This document shows, piece by piece, positions 1 through 6,853 of a stretch of 11,892 bases of DNA. The notes under the pieces are model-generated. The model ran no database searches, was not told the origin of the DNA, and saw nothing but the letters and a program-made list of their open reading frames with translations. The position numbers and the translations under genes were made by a program. The stretch comes from Salinibacterium sp. (GTDB lineage: Bacteria > Actinomycetota > Actinomycetes > Actinomycetales > Microbacteriaceae): the NCBI GenBank assembly GCA_025352485.1, contig JANXTJ010000290.1, positions 1 through 11,892 on the forward strand, given 5' to 3'. Every line of letters starts with the position of its first letter. The stretch's first letter is position 1.

Positions 1-62
1 ACCGAGAAGAAAAAGATTCACTATGATGCGCGCCTCTGCGCTCGCGCCGCCCGCCGAGGGCG
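1..62. other. Left-edge segment, no assignable gene
   Basis: This short stretch lies beyond the end of the lipoprotein gene. Plus-strand frame 1 is open from the window edge to a TAG at 79-81, and frame 3 is open to a TGA at 24-26, so either could be the last codons of a convergent gene outside the window. On the minus strand a GTG at 19-21 could begin a further gene. None can be decided from so little sequence. A T-rich run on the minus strand (positions 13-3) follows a weak GC-rich inverted repeat and could belong to a terminator, but I do not call one. Confidence 0.3.
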
Positions 63-918
63 TCAGGGCAGTCCGCAGTAGTTCGAATAAAACTCGTAAA
101 GGCTGCGTCGCGCCTCATCGGGCATGCCGACATAGATCGTGCCGGAGCGAGAGTCGTCGGTCTGAATCTCCAGCGGAAAGAACGTTCCACGCTTATCCTC
201 CTCGATGGCATGCGCGTCGCAGCGCGCCGGGACGACCGCTAAGGAGATGACGCTGCTGCCCGCCGCCGCGTTCACCACCCGATCGAGTTTCAGTTCGTCC
301 AGCGGGCCGCCCCTCGGCTCCGTCAGACTCAGCAGCACCGTTTCCTTCGCGGATTGGATTGTGATCGTGCCCGCGGCGCCGGTCGGGACGACCGTGATGG
401 CGATAACCGCCGGCTGGTGCGCGCCGGGAGTCCAGCCGATCTGCGCGGGAGCCGAGATGCTCGCAATCCGAGCCACGGAGACGCCCAAACAGTCTTGCGC
501 GTTGACGGCGTCAACTCTGCCCTGTTCATCGGTCGGGGTGACCGTCACGCTGCCGCTGCTGCCGTCCGCCAGCGTGAAGTCGATCACGATCCGGTCGCGA
601 GGGGCTACGCCGTCGCAGACCGGGTCGGCGAGTTTTACCCTCAGGTCGGTGGCAGATCCGGGCGACATGAGTTGCGGCCCCTTCCACGATGCCACTGTCG
701 CAAAGCGGCTCGACTCGAAGGCGGCATTGGTGACGGTGAAGGGTGCGCCGGAGCCGTTGGTGATCTCTAGCTCGAGCACCCACGCCGTAGTCGAAGCGAT
801 TTTGAAACACGCTCGCCGTCACGCCGACGGGCAGGGATGCCGTGCTGGGCCCCGCGCAGCCGGCCAACCCCAGCGCCGTCAGCGCCACTGCCGACGCCAC
901 CGCCCACGCCCGCCTCAT
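63..918 (-). pseudogene. Secreted lipoprotein of unknown function, one-base frameshift
   Basis: The gene starts at ATG 918-916 with a clear lipoprotein signal peptide: MRR, a hydrophobic stretch, and lipobox LAGC with Cys21. The protein would therefore be exported and anchored by lipid to the outer face of the membrane. This frame stays sensible to about residue 46 (FDYGV). The sensible reading then continues in another frame (LELEITNGSG...) to TGA 65-63. Skipping one base in the GGG run (plus-strand CCC 779-781) rejoins them into about 284 residues. The mature part is rich in Thr, Ser and Val, looks like beta-sandwich material, and has four cysteines that could form disulfides. I recognise no family motif. 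The downstream half has no Shine-Dalgarno sequence before its GTG at 779, so it is unlikely to be a separate gene. The gene lies 18 bp after metX on the same strand but may have its own promoter. It is either a real pseudogene or a sequencing error in a homopolymer. Confidence 0.7.
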
Positions 919-931
919 GACCCAAATGTTA
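919..931 (-). promoter_or_regulatory. Possible leaderless -10 for the lipoprotein gene
   Basis: On the minus strand TAACAT (931-926) is followed by seven bases and the ATG at 918. This spacing would put transcription initiation at or next to the start codon. No Shine-Dalgarno sequence is visible in the 18-bp gap to metX. Read-through from metX is an equally possible source of transcript. Confidence 0.35.
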
Positions 932-936
932 CGACG

Positions 937-2142
937 TCAGCTGGCCAGCAGCCGAGTGATCTGCGCGCCGACGAGGCGATCTTCGATGAGAAAACCGTCA
1001 TGGCCGAACGGGGACGAGATCACGTGCGGAACGTCGCCGTCGATATTGCCAGGCAGGTGCAGGGCGAGCACCTCTTGGTCGGAGACCGGGAAGAGACGAT
1101 CGCTGTCAATGCCGAGCACGAGCGCCGTCGCCGTGGCGCGCGACAGGGCCGCGGCCGTTCCGCCGCGCCCGCGCCCCACATCGTGCGAGCTCATGGCCTC
1201 GACGAGGGAAATGTAGCTGTTGGCGTCGAAGCGGCGGGTGAACTTGTTGCCGTGGAAGTCGAGATAGCTCTCGACGGCATATCGGCCGCCGCCGCCGAGC
1301 GGGCTGAGGCCGCTCTGCCAGCTGCGCTCGAAGCGGTCGTTGAGCTCGGTGGGGGAGCGGTAATTCAGTAGGGCCATCCGCCGGGCGAGGGCGAGCCCTC
1401 GGTGCGGGCCTTCGCCGTCGGCGGCGTCGTAATAGTCGCCACCGGCGAACGCCGGGTCCATGCGAATCGCCTCGAGCTGCACGGAGTTGGCGGCGATGCT
1501 GTCGGCACTCGACTGAGCGGGCGCCGCGAGCAGGGCAACGCGAGCCAGCCTCTCGGGGTTGCCGACGGCCCACTCGACGGCCTGCATCCCGCCCATCGAG
1601 CCCCCGATGACGGCGGCCCAGCGGGCGATACCGAGTTGGTCACTGAGCACGAGTTGCACCGCCACCTGGTCGCGGATCGTCACGAAGGGGAACCGTGCGC
1701 CCCACTGGCTGCCGTCTGGAGCCGTAGATGATGGGCCGGTCGTGCCCTGGCAGCCGCCGAGCATGTTCGGGGCGACGACGAACCACCTGTCGGTGTCAAT
1801 GGCCTTCCCGGGGCCGACCATGCCGCTCCACCAGCCGGCCGTGGCATGCCCGCTGCCGGCTACGCCCGAGATGTGGCTGTCACCGGTGAGAGCGTGCACG
1901 ATAAGAATGGCGTTAGACGCTGTTTCGTCGAGGGTGCCGAAGCTCTCGTAGGCGACCCGGACCGCGGGCAACTCACCGCCGCGTTCGAGCACCATCGGGC
2001 CGACGGAGACGAACTGTCGATTGCCGGCGGGGTCGCCCTCGCGCCAGGCCCCTGTAGCCGGAGGCTTACCGGCGACGGCCATCGCGTTTGCCTCGGTGAT
2101 GAACGCCGATGGCACGGTGTCCTCGGGTGTCTGCCAGTCCAT
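937..2142 (-). CDS. metX: Homoserine O-acetyltransferase (MetX)
   Basis: This cytoplasmic alpha/beta-hydrolase-fold enzyme transfers acetyl from acetyl-CoA to L-homoserine, giving O-acetylhomoserine, the substrate of MetY next door. It has 401 residues, within the usual range for the family. Visible landmarks are HALTGDSH (83-90), the PNMLGGCQGTTGPSS region (125-139), the nucleophile elbow GGSMGG with Ser182, the acid in GIDSDRLFP (probably Asp348), and the histidine in FGHDGFLIE (His381). The GCQGTTGPSS segment is typical of the MetX family rather than general esterases. The ATG at 2142 is chosen because the N-terminus MDWQTPEDTVPS reads as native protein. It has only a weak -10-like GATACT (2157-2152) nine bases before it and no strong ribosome site. 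Met21 (2082), with GAGG eight bases upstream, is an alternative start. The gene is on the same strand as metY but separated by 179 bp containing a strong hairpin, so it may be transcribed separately. Confidence 0.96.
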   Translation of the reverse strand: MDWQTPEDTVPSAFITEANAMAVAGKPPATGAWREGDPAGNRQFVSVGPMVLERGGELPAVRVAYESFGTLDETASNAILIVHALTGDSHISGVAGSGHATAGWWSGMVGPGKAIDTDRWFVVAPNMLGGCQGTTGPSSTAPDGSQWGARFPFVTIRDQVAVQLVLSDQLGIARWAAVIGGSMGGMQAVEWAVGNPERLARVALLAAPAQSSADSIAANSVQLEAIRMDPAFAGGDYYDAADGEGPHRGLALARRMALLNYRSPTELNDRFERSWQSGLSPLGGGGRYAVESYLDFHGNKFTRRFDANSYISLVEAMSSHDVGRGRGGTAAALSRATATALVLGIDSDRLFPVSDQEVLALHLPGNIDGDVPHVISSPFGHDGFLIEDRLVGAQITRLLAS

Positions 2143-2229
2143 GTGCTGTTAAGTATCGCGGATGCGCCGCGCGCAACCGGGCAATGTTACGCGCGCGGCA
2201 GCGTTGCCCCCGGCGAACTCGGTGTGGGC

Positions 2230-2270
2230 CTCGACGGCCGGGTGAAATTGTGCTTCACCCGGCCGTCGAG
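2230..2270 (-). terminator. Perfect 17-bp hairpin between metY and metX
   Basis: Positions 2230-2246 and 2254-2270 are exact reverse complements (CTCGACGGCCGGGTGAA on the left), enclosing a 7-base loop. The hairpin begins 52 bp beyond the metY stop. There is no T-run on either side, which is common in actinobacterial terminators. The likeliest role is ending or attenuating metY transcription before metX. A protein-binding site is less likely because the arms are so long and GC-rich. Confidence 0.75.
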
Positions 2271-2304
2271 ACGCTAGCCCCGAGGCGTGACTCAGGCGCG
2301 TTGT

Positions 2305-2334
2305 CTAGGCGCTCGCGTTCGCTAGGCGCTCGCG
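2305..2334. repeat. 13-bp direct repeat spanning the metY stop codon
   Basis: CTAGGCGCTCGCG occurs at 2305-2317 and again at 2322-2334, a period of 17 bp. The second copy contains the metY stop codon (TAG on the minus strand, 2324-2322) and its last codons. The pattern fits a small tandem duplication at the 3' end of the gene. Confidence 0.8.
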
Positions 2335-3641
2335 CTGGATGCCGCGGCGACCGTGCTGGCCGCGGTAAAGCCGAGCTGAAGGTCTGCCTTAAGGTCATCC
2401 ACGTTCTCGATGCCGACCGAGAGGCGCACCAGGCCAGGCGTGACGCCGGCGGTGAGCTGCTGCTCAGGGGTCAACTGCGAGTGGGTGGTCGACGCCGGGT
2501 GAATGATCAGGCTGCGCACGTCGCCGATGTTGGCGAGGTGGCTGAACAGCTTCACGTTTTCGACGAGGGCCTTGCCCGCTTCGACGCCGCCCTTGAGCTC
2601 GAAACTCAGCACGGCGCCGACACCCTTCGGCGCGTACTTGTTGGCCGCCGCGTACCACGGGCTGGAGGGAAGCCCCGCGTAGTTGACCGACGCGACATCG
2701 TCGTGGTTTTCGAGCCACTCCGCGATCTCTTGCGCGTTTTGCACGTGGCGTTCGATGCGCAGGCTGAGCGTCTCGAGGCCTTGGATGATGGCAAAGGAGC
2801 TGTCGGGCGAGAGGGCAGCGCCGGTGTCACGCAGGATCGTGACGCGGGCCTTGATGATGTAGGCGATGGCGTCGCCCAGCACCGTGGTGTAGCTGGCGCC
2901 GTGGTAGCTCGGGTCGGGCTCGGTGAGGCCGGGGAACTTGTCGGCGTTCGCGGCCCACGGAAACGTGCCGCCGTCGACGATCACGCCGGCAATGACGGTG
3001 CCGTGACCGCCAAGGAACTTCGTGGCGGAGTGCACGACGATATCGGCACCGAACTCGAACGGGCGGATGAGGTATGGCGTCGCGATCGTGTTGTCGACGA
3101 TGAGCGGCAGATTGTTGCGGTGGGCGACCTCTGAGACCTTCTCGATGTCGAGGATATTGATTCTCGGGTTACCGATGGTCTCGGCGAAGAAGAGCTTGGT
3201 GTTGGGGCGCACTGCGGCTGCCCACTCGGCCTCGTCATCCTGATTCTCGACGAAGGTGACCTCGATGCCGAGCTTTGCCAGCGTGTATTTGAAAAGGTTG
3301 TACGTGCCGCCGTAGATCGACGATGAGGAGACGATGTGGTCGCCAGCTTCGGCGATGTTCAGCACCGCGTAGGTGATGGCGGCCGAGCCGGATGCCACGG
3401 CGAGAGCAGCAGAGCCGCCCTCGAGGGCGGCCAGGCGCTGTTCGACCACGTCGGTCGTCGGGTTCATGATGCGCGTGTAGATGTTGCCGAATTCGGCGAG
3501 CGCGAAAAGATTCTGGGCGTGATCGGTGCTGTTGAAGACGTACGACGTCGTCTTGTAGATCGGCGTGGCGCGGGCGTTGGTCGTCGGGTCGGGCTGGGCG
3601 CCCGAGTGGACCTGCTTGGTTTCGAACTTCCAGTCAGACAT
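2322..3641 (-). CDS. metY: O-acetylhomoserine sulfhydrylase (MetY)
   Basis: This cytoplasmic PLP enzyme of the Cys/Met-metabolism family joins O-acetylhomoserine and sulfide to give homocysteine and acetate. Its 439 residues match the longer MetY type rather than the roughly 390-residue cystathionine enzymes. Key elements are YTRIMNPT (55-62, contacts to the cofactor phosphate), the glycine/serine-rich ALAVASGSAAIT (79-90), the PLP-ring aspartate in IVDNT (Asp183), and the Schiff-base lysine in HSATKFLGGHGT (Lys208). The C-terminal part holds RLSVGIE, also typical. The frame is open 15 codons further upstream, but ATG 3641 is the start: AAGGAG lies five bases before it, and MSDWKFETKQVHSG is the usual N-terminus. 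The protein ends in an Ala/Ser-rich tail of about 15 residues beyond the conserved LQLGF. It is transcribed divergently from padR and is the first gene of the metY-metX block. Confidence 0.97.
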   Translation of the reverse strand: MSDWKFETKQVHSGAQPDPTTNARATPIYKTTSYVFNSTDHAQNLFALAEFGNIYTRIMNPTTDVVEQRLAALEGGSAALAVASGSAAITYAVLNIAEAGDHIVSSSSIYGGTYNLFKYTLAKLGIEVTFVENQDDEAEWAAAVRPNTKLFFAETIGNPRINILDIEKVSEVAHRNNLPLIVDNTIATPYLIRPFEFGADIVVHSATKFLGGHGTVIAGVIVDGGTFPWAANADKFPGLTEPDPSYHGASYTTVLGDAIAYIIKARVTILRDTGAALSPDSSFAIIQGLETLSLRIERHVQNAQEIAEWLENHDDVASVNYAGLPSSPWYAAANKYAPKGVGAVLSFELKGGVEAGKALVENVKLFSHLANIGDVRSLIIHPASTTHSQLTPEQQLTAGVTPGLVRLSVGIENVDDLKADLQLGFTAASTVAAASSASA

Positions 3642-3701
3642 CTCTGCTCCTTGGGGTGTTACGCACGGCGGTGGGGGCGGGACCATTGCCCACTCGCAGT
3701 G

Positions 3702-3731
3702 ATCCTAGGTTTGTCGACCTGCCGACAGCAA
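3702..3731 (-). promoter_or_regulatory. Candidate metY promoter
   Basis: On the minus strand TTGCTG (3731-3726) and TAGGAT (3707-3702) are separated by 18 bp. This would give a leader of roughly 50 bases carrying the AAGGAG ribosome site. I see no SAM riboswitch in the leader, which would be too short for one from this promoter. Confidence 0.45.
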
Positions 3732-3757
3732 TGGCCGCTGACATGTGACGTAACGAA

Positions 3758-3786
3758 TTGACCAACGAGACTACTCATGCGAGAGT
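3758..3786 (+). promoter_or_regulatory. Candidate padR promoter (leaderless)
   Basis: TTGACC (3758-3763) and GAGAGT (3781-3786) are 17 bp apart. TGC just before the second box resembles an extended -10. Six bases separate the -10 from the GTG start at 3793, so the mRNA would begin at or beside the start codon. The -10 itself is a poor match to TATAAT. Confidence 0.5.
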
Positions 3787-3794
3787 AGTCTCGT
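3765..3794. promoter_or_regulatory. Perfect palindrome, probable PadR operator
   Basis: Positions 3765-3776 (ACGAGACTACTC) and 3783-3794 are exact reverse complements with a 6-base spacer. The palindrome begins two bases after the -35, covers the -10 and reaches into the padR start codon. Bound protein would block RNA polymerase, so the obvious reading is autorepression of the padR-efflux unit. Which protein binds is inference from position; PadR dimers are known to use palindromic operators in front of their own genes. Confidence 0.7.
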
Positions 3795-4368
3795 GTCCAG
3801 TATTCGCCTCTTCATTCTCGGTGCGCTCGCCGACGAAGGGGAAATGCACGGTCACCAGCTGCGCCAACTCGCGGAGCTTGAGCACATCGACATGTGGACA
3901 GACATCACCGTCGGCGCCCTCTACGGGGCGATCAAGCGACTGGCGACCGAAGAGCTCATCGAAGAAGTGCGAGTCGAGCGCGAGGGCTCATACCCCGAAC
4001 GTCAGGTCTGGCGGGTGACCGCAGCTGGGCTCACCGCGTTGGCTGCCGTGCGACGGATGGGCCTGCGCGAAATCATCATCAAGCCCGACCCCTTCGACCT
4101 CGCGATCTCGCGACTCGACAAGAGCACCCTCCACGAAATTCCCGCGGCCGTCGAGGCGCGATTGTCGGAACTGCAGACAATGCTCGTGCAGGAGAAAGTG
4201 CACACCCTGTCCATCGCCAAATATCTGAGCCAGGTCGAGCGCCTGGTTATGCAACATCGTGCCGAGCGCATTCGCGCAGAAATCATCTGGCACGAAGAAC
4301 TTCTTCGTCAACTTCCCGAAATTATCGAAGACGAACTATCCAGATCTACGAAAGGACATCACCAATGA
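3793..4368 (+). CDS. PadR-family transcriptional regulator
   Basis: The protein has 191 residues, the usual size for PadR proteins with the longer C-terminal domain. Residues 4-80 form the winged helix: LFILGALADEGEMHGHQL, then GALYGAIKRLATEELIEEV, and the wing strand around RQVWRVTAAGL. Residues 100-180 are strongly helical, as expected for the Vir_act_alpha_C-type dimerisation domain, including repeated charged stretches such as RAERIRAEIIWHEELLRQL. PadR regulators usually repress a neighbouring transporter and are released by its substrate. Here the stop codon overlaps the start of the MFS pump (ATGA at 4365-4368), so the two are translationally coupled and the pump is the likely target. 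The GTG start at 3793 has no ribosome site and sits at the edge of a perfect palindrome, which suggests a leaderless, self-repressed gene. Confidence 0.92.
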   Translation: MSSIRLFILGALADEGEMHGHQLRQLAELEHIDMWTDITVGALYGAIKRLATEELIEEVRVEREGSYPERQVWRVTAAGLTALAAVRRMGLREIIIKPDPFDLAISRLDKSTLHEIPAAVEARLSELQTMLVQEKVHTLSIAKYLSQVERLVMQHRAERIRAEIIWHEELLRQLPEIIEDELSRSTKGHHQ

Positions 4369-5939
4369 CCGAAAACGATTCAGCCCCCGCCCAGAAATGG
4401 GCCAACAAGGGGCCGGTATGGACCGCGCCGGTGGGCGTCAGTGAGAAACGGGCATGGGCATCGCTCGCCGTGTTGCTCGTCGGCATGTTCATGGCGCTGC
4501 TCGACACCACTATCGTGAACGTCGCACTGCAAACAATCCGAGTCAGCATCAATGCCAGTGAGTCGACGCTGGCCTGGATTATCTCGGGATATGCGCTGGC
4601 ATTCGGCCTCGTCCTGATCCCGGCCGGCCGTATTGGTGACCGCATCGGGCACAAATGGGTGTTCATCTTCGGCCTCGCCGTATTCACCACCGCCAGCCTC
4701 TTCGCCGGCCTCGCGCAAGACCCCACCCAGCTCATCGTGGCTCGGGTTATTCAAGGCCTCGGCGGTGGCATTTTCTTCCCGCCCGTCACGGCCTTCATCC
4801 AGTTACTTTTTCCGCCGATGAAGCGTGGCCGGGCGTTCGCGATCCTCGGGGCAGTGCTCGGCGTCTCCTCGGCGCTCGGTCCCGTCGTCGGTGGCGTGCT
4901 GATCCAGGTCTTCGGTGACGCACAGGGCTGGCGCTACATCTTCTTCGTGAACCTCCCGATCGGTGTCGCTGGAGTCATCGCCGCCGCCATCGTGCTGCCG
5001 AAGCTGGTGCCCGGTGTCAAGGCTTCGATGGATTTCTTTGGACTCCTGCTACTGGCCGGCTCGCTGGTGGCCATCCTCGTCCCGCTCATTCAGGGGCAGG
5101 AAGAAGGCTGGCCGTTGTGGACCTACCTCTCGATCGCCGGCGGCCTGCTGCTGATGGTCGCCTTCGCGTTCTGGGAGCGTCGCCTCGCGGCCCGCGGCAA
5201 GTCCCCGTTGGTGCCCCCGCACCTCTTCTCACACCCGGCATTTACCGGTGGCACGATCCTCGCCCTCGTCTACTTCGCCGCCTTCACGAGCATCTTCTTC
5301 ACGATCTCCCTGCTCTGGCAGTTCGGCCTCGGGCACACCGCGCTGGAGGCGGGACTGGTGGCGATCCCGTTCGCGATCGCTAACATCGTGGGAGCCTCGC
5401 AGAGTGACAGGGTCGCCCAGAAACTCGGTCGCGGTGTTCTCGTGCTGGGTGCTGGCCTCGTGTTCGTGGGGCTGTTGGCCCTCTGGCTGATCCTGCTCAC
5501 CGTCGCCACGACCGATCTGACCAGCTGGATCCTGCTCGGCCCGCTGGCCATCGCCGGTCTCGGCAACGGTTTCTTCATCGCTCCGAACTCCCGGTTCATC
5601 GTCGCCACGGTCGACAGCACGGAAGCGGGTGCGGCCAGTGGCGTAGTGGGCACCATGCAGCGCATCGGTAGCGCTATCGGCATCGCGGTGGTCTCGAGCG
5701 TGCTCTTCGGTGTGGCCAATGTCTCCGGCCTCACCGAGGAGATTCACACCAAGGTGGTGGCGGCGATTCAGGCCGGCACGTACGCCTCACCGCAGGCGGC
5801 AGGCGAGGCGATTTCGCGCGCGGTGCTGGCCAGCCACTTTGGTGATGCGGCAACGGCGGCATTCTTCGTCAGTGCGCTCTTCGCGCTGGTCGCCCTCGCC
5901 CTGGTCTTCGTGCTGCCGAAGCGGGTAAACCTGCACTGA
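4365..5939 (+). CDS. MFS efflux transporter, DHA2 (EmrB/QacA) family
   Basis: This 524-residue inner-membrane proton antiporter is predicted to have 14 membrane helices, the normal architecture of the DHA2 family. A soluble N-terminus of about 30 residues precedes helix 1. Motif D1, LLDTTIVNVAL, is at 45-55; motif A, GRIGDRIGHKW, at 88-98; and the antiporter motif C, GAVLGVSSALGPVVGGV, at 162-178. Such pumps export drugs, dyes or natural products; the substrate cannot be told from sequence. The ATG at 4365 is preferred over the upstream-open frame because AAAGGA lies eight bases before it and the start overlaps the padR stop by four bases. Co-transcription with padR suggests substrate-inducible expression. 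A hairpin terminator follows 25 bp after the stop. Confidence 0.94.
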   Translation: MTENDSAPAQKWANKGPVWTAPVGVSEKRAWASLAVLLVGMFMALLDTTIVNVALQTIRVSINASESTLAWIISGYALAFGLVLIPAGRIGDRIGHKWVFIFGLAVFTTASLFAGLAQDPTQLIVARVIQGLGGGIFFPPVTAFIQLLFPPMKRGRAFAILGAVLGVSSALGPVVGGVLIQVFGDAQGWRYIFFVNLPIGVAGVIAAAIVLPKLVPGVKASMDFFGLLLLAGSLVAILVPLIQGQEEGWPLWTYLSIAGGLLLMVAFAFWERRLAARGKSPLVPPHLFSHPAFTGGTILALVYFAAFTSIFFTISLLWQFGLGHTALEAGLVAIPFAIANIVGASQSDRVAQKLGRGVLVLGAGLVFVGLLALWLILLTVATTDLTSWILLGPLAIAGLGNGFFIAPNSRFIVATVDSTEAGAASGVVGTMQRIGSAIGIAVVSSVLFGVANVSGLTEEIHTKVVAAIQAGTYASPQAAGEAISRAVLASHFGDAATAAFFVSALFALVALALVFVLPKRVNLH

Positions 5940-5964
5940 TCGGTCGCTTAGCTCTGACGCTCGT

Positions 5965-5994
5965 GGGGCCGTCGTTTCTCGAAACGGCGGCCCC
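5965..5994 (+). terminator. Terminator after the padR-MFS unit
   Basis: GGGGCCGTCGTTT (5965-5977) pairs with 5982-5994 through 13 bp, counting one G-U pair, around a CTCG tetraloop. A weak GTTGT follows. Position and shape fit a factor-independent terminator. Confidence 0.8.
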
Positions 5995-6043
5995 GTTGTA
6001 CGTTCAGCGCTCGGCTTCGTCAGCGGGCCACCAATCCCGGCAC

Positions 6044-6055
6044 TATTTTTGAGCC
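6044..6055 (+). promoter_or_regulatory. Candidate leaderless -10 for the SDR gene
   Basis: TATTTT (6044-6049) is followed by exactly six bases and ATG 6056. There is no Shine-Dalgarno sequence in front of the ATG. No clear -35 is visible. Confidence 0.5.
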
Positions 6056-6853
6056 ATGACAAATCGCCGCGCAGTGGTCACGGGAGCAAGTTCGGGAATT
6101 GGGGCCGCCACCGTGCGCCTGCTCCGAGAGCACGGCTGGGACGTCGTGGGAGTCGCTCGCCGCGCCGACCGCCTCCTGGCGTTATCCGAGGAGACCGGCG
6201 CCGACGTGTTCGTCGCCGACGTCACGAAGTCCGACGACGTCACCGCCCTGCGGGATTACCTGAGCGCCCTCGGCCCGATCCATGCTCTCGTCAACAACGC
6301 CGGCGGCGCCCTCGGGCTAGCCAGCGTGGAGGACAGCGACCCTGACGACTGGGCCCGCATGTATGACGTCAACGTCATCGGGGTGAAGCGAGTCACCAGT
6401 GCGCTGCTGCCGTTGCTGCGTGCCGGGATCACCCCGGGAACGAGCGCCGACATCATGACGGTGACCTCGATCGCCGGTCACGTCGCCTACGAGGGCGGGG
6501 GCGGGTACGTTGCCGCCAAGCATGCCGCCGCGTCGATGCTGGCGGTGTTGCGGCTGGAGCTCGCCGGTGAGCCGATCCGGATCCTCGAGATCGCCCCCGG
6601 CATGGTGCACACCGAGGAATTCTCGCTCGTGCGTTTCGGCGGTGATCAGGCGAGGGCCGATGCGGTGTACGACAATGTGCCCAACCCGCTGCACGCGGAA
6701 GACATTGCCGAGGCGATCGTGCACGCCATGGAGTTGCCATTCCACGTCAACCTCGACCTCATCACTATCAAGCCGGTCGCCCAGGCTGCGCCGCACAAGG
6801 TGATCAGGGGCGAGCTTCGGCCTCGCTGGCGTTGTCGACGGTGGTCGCGCTAG
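6056..6853 (+). CDS. Short-chain dehydrogenase/reductase, classical SDR
   Basis: The 265-residue cytoplasmic NAD(P)-dependent oxidoreductase has the full classical set: the cofactor loop TGASSGIG (9-16), the acidic DVT motif (55-57), NNAG (80-83), Asn106 in NVIG, Ser138, and the catalytic Tyr151/Lys155 pair in YVAAK. ARR at 34-36, at the end of the second strand, suggests NADP rather than NAD preference. APGMVHTEEF (180-189) resembles the YdfG/serine-3-dehydrogenase-like branch; the substrate is unknown. The natural C-terminus of such proteins would be near HKVIRG (about residue 252). Here the frame runs 13 residues further as an Arg/Trp-rich tail, because its end lies antisense inside the convergent MFS gene. 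It is transcribed alone, after a terminator. Confidence 0.93.
   Translation: MTNRRAVVTGASSGIGAATVRLLREHGWDVVGVARRADRLLALSEETGADVFVADVTKSDDVTALRDYLSALGPIHALVNNAGGALGLASVEDSDPDDWARMYDVNVIGVKRVTSALLPLLRAGITPGTSADIMTVTSIAGHVAYEGGGGYVAAKHAAASMLAVLRLELAGEPIRILEIAPGMVHTEEFSLVRFGGDQARADAVYDNVPNPLHAEDIAEAIVHAMELPFHVNLDLITIKPVAQAAPHKVIRGELRPRWRCRRWSR

Noticed and set aside
205..1371. Long open frame of 388 codons on the plus strand
   Set aside because: It lies antisense to the lipoprotein gene and metX. Its translation shows no family motif and has the Arg/Ala-rich look of a shadow frame in GC-rich DNA.
2109..3134. Open frame of 341 codons on the plus strand
   Set aside because: It is antisense to metX and metY and has no recognisable domain; metY is certain on the other strand.
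3642..3686. Upstream extension of metY (MVPPPPPCV...)
   Set aside because: It is a proline run unlike any MetY N-terminus, and a strong AAGGAG stands right before the internal ATG at 3641.
3683..3734. 7-bp inverted repeat CCATTGC / GCAATGG flanking the metY promoter
   Set aside because: The arms are short, 38 bp apart, and one arm lies upstream of the likely transcription start, so they would not form an RNA hairpin; chance is enough to explain it.
3642..3792. Possible SAM or other methionine riboswitch before metY
   Set aside because: No riboswitch core could be seen, and the likely leader of about 50 bases is too short for the known SAM classes.
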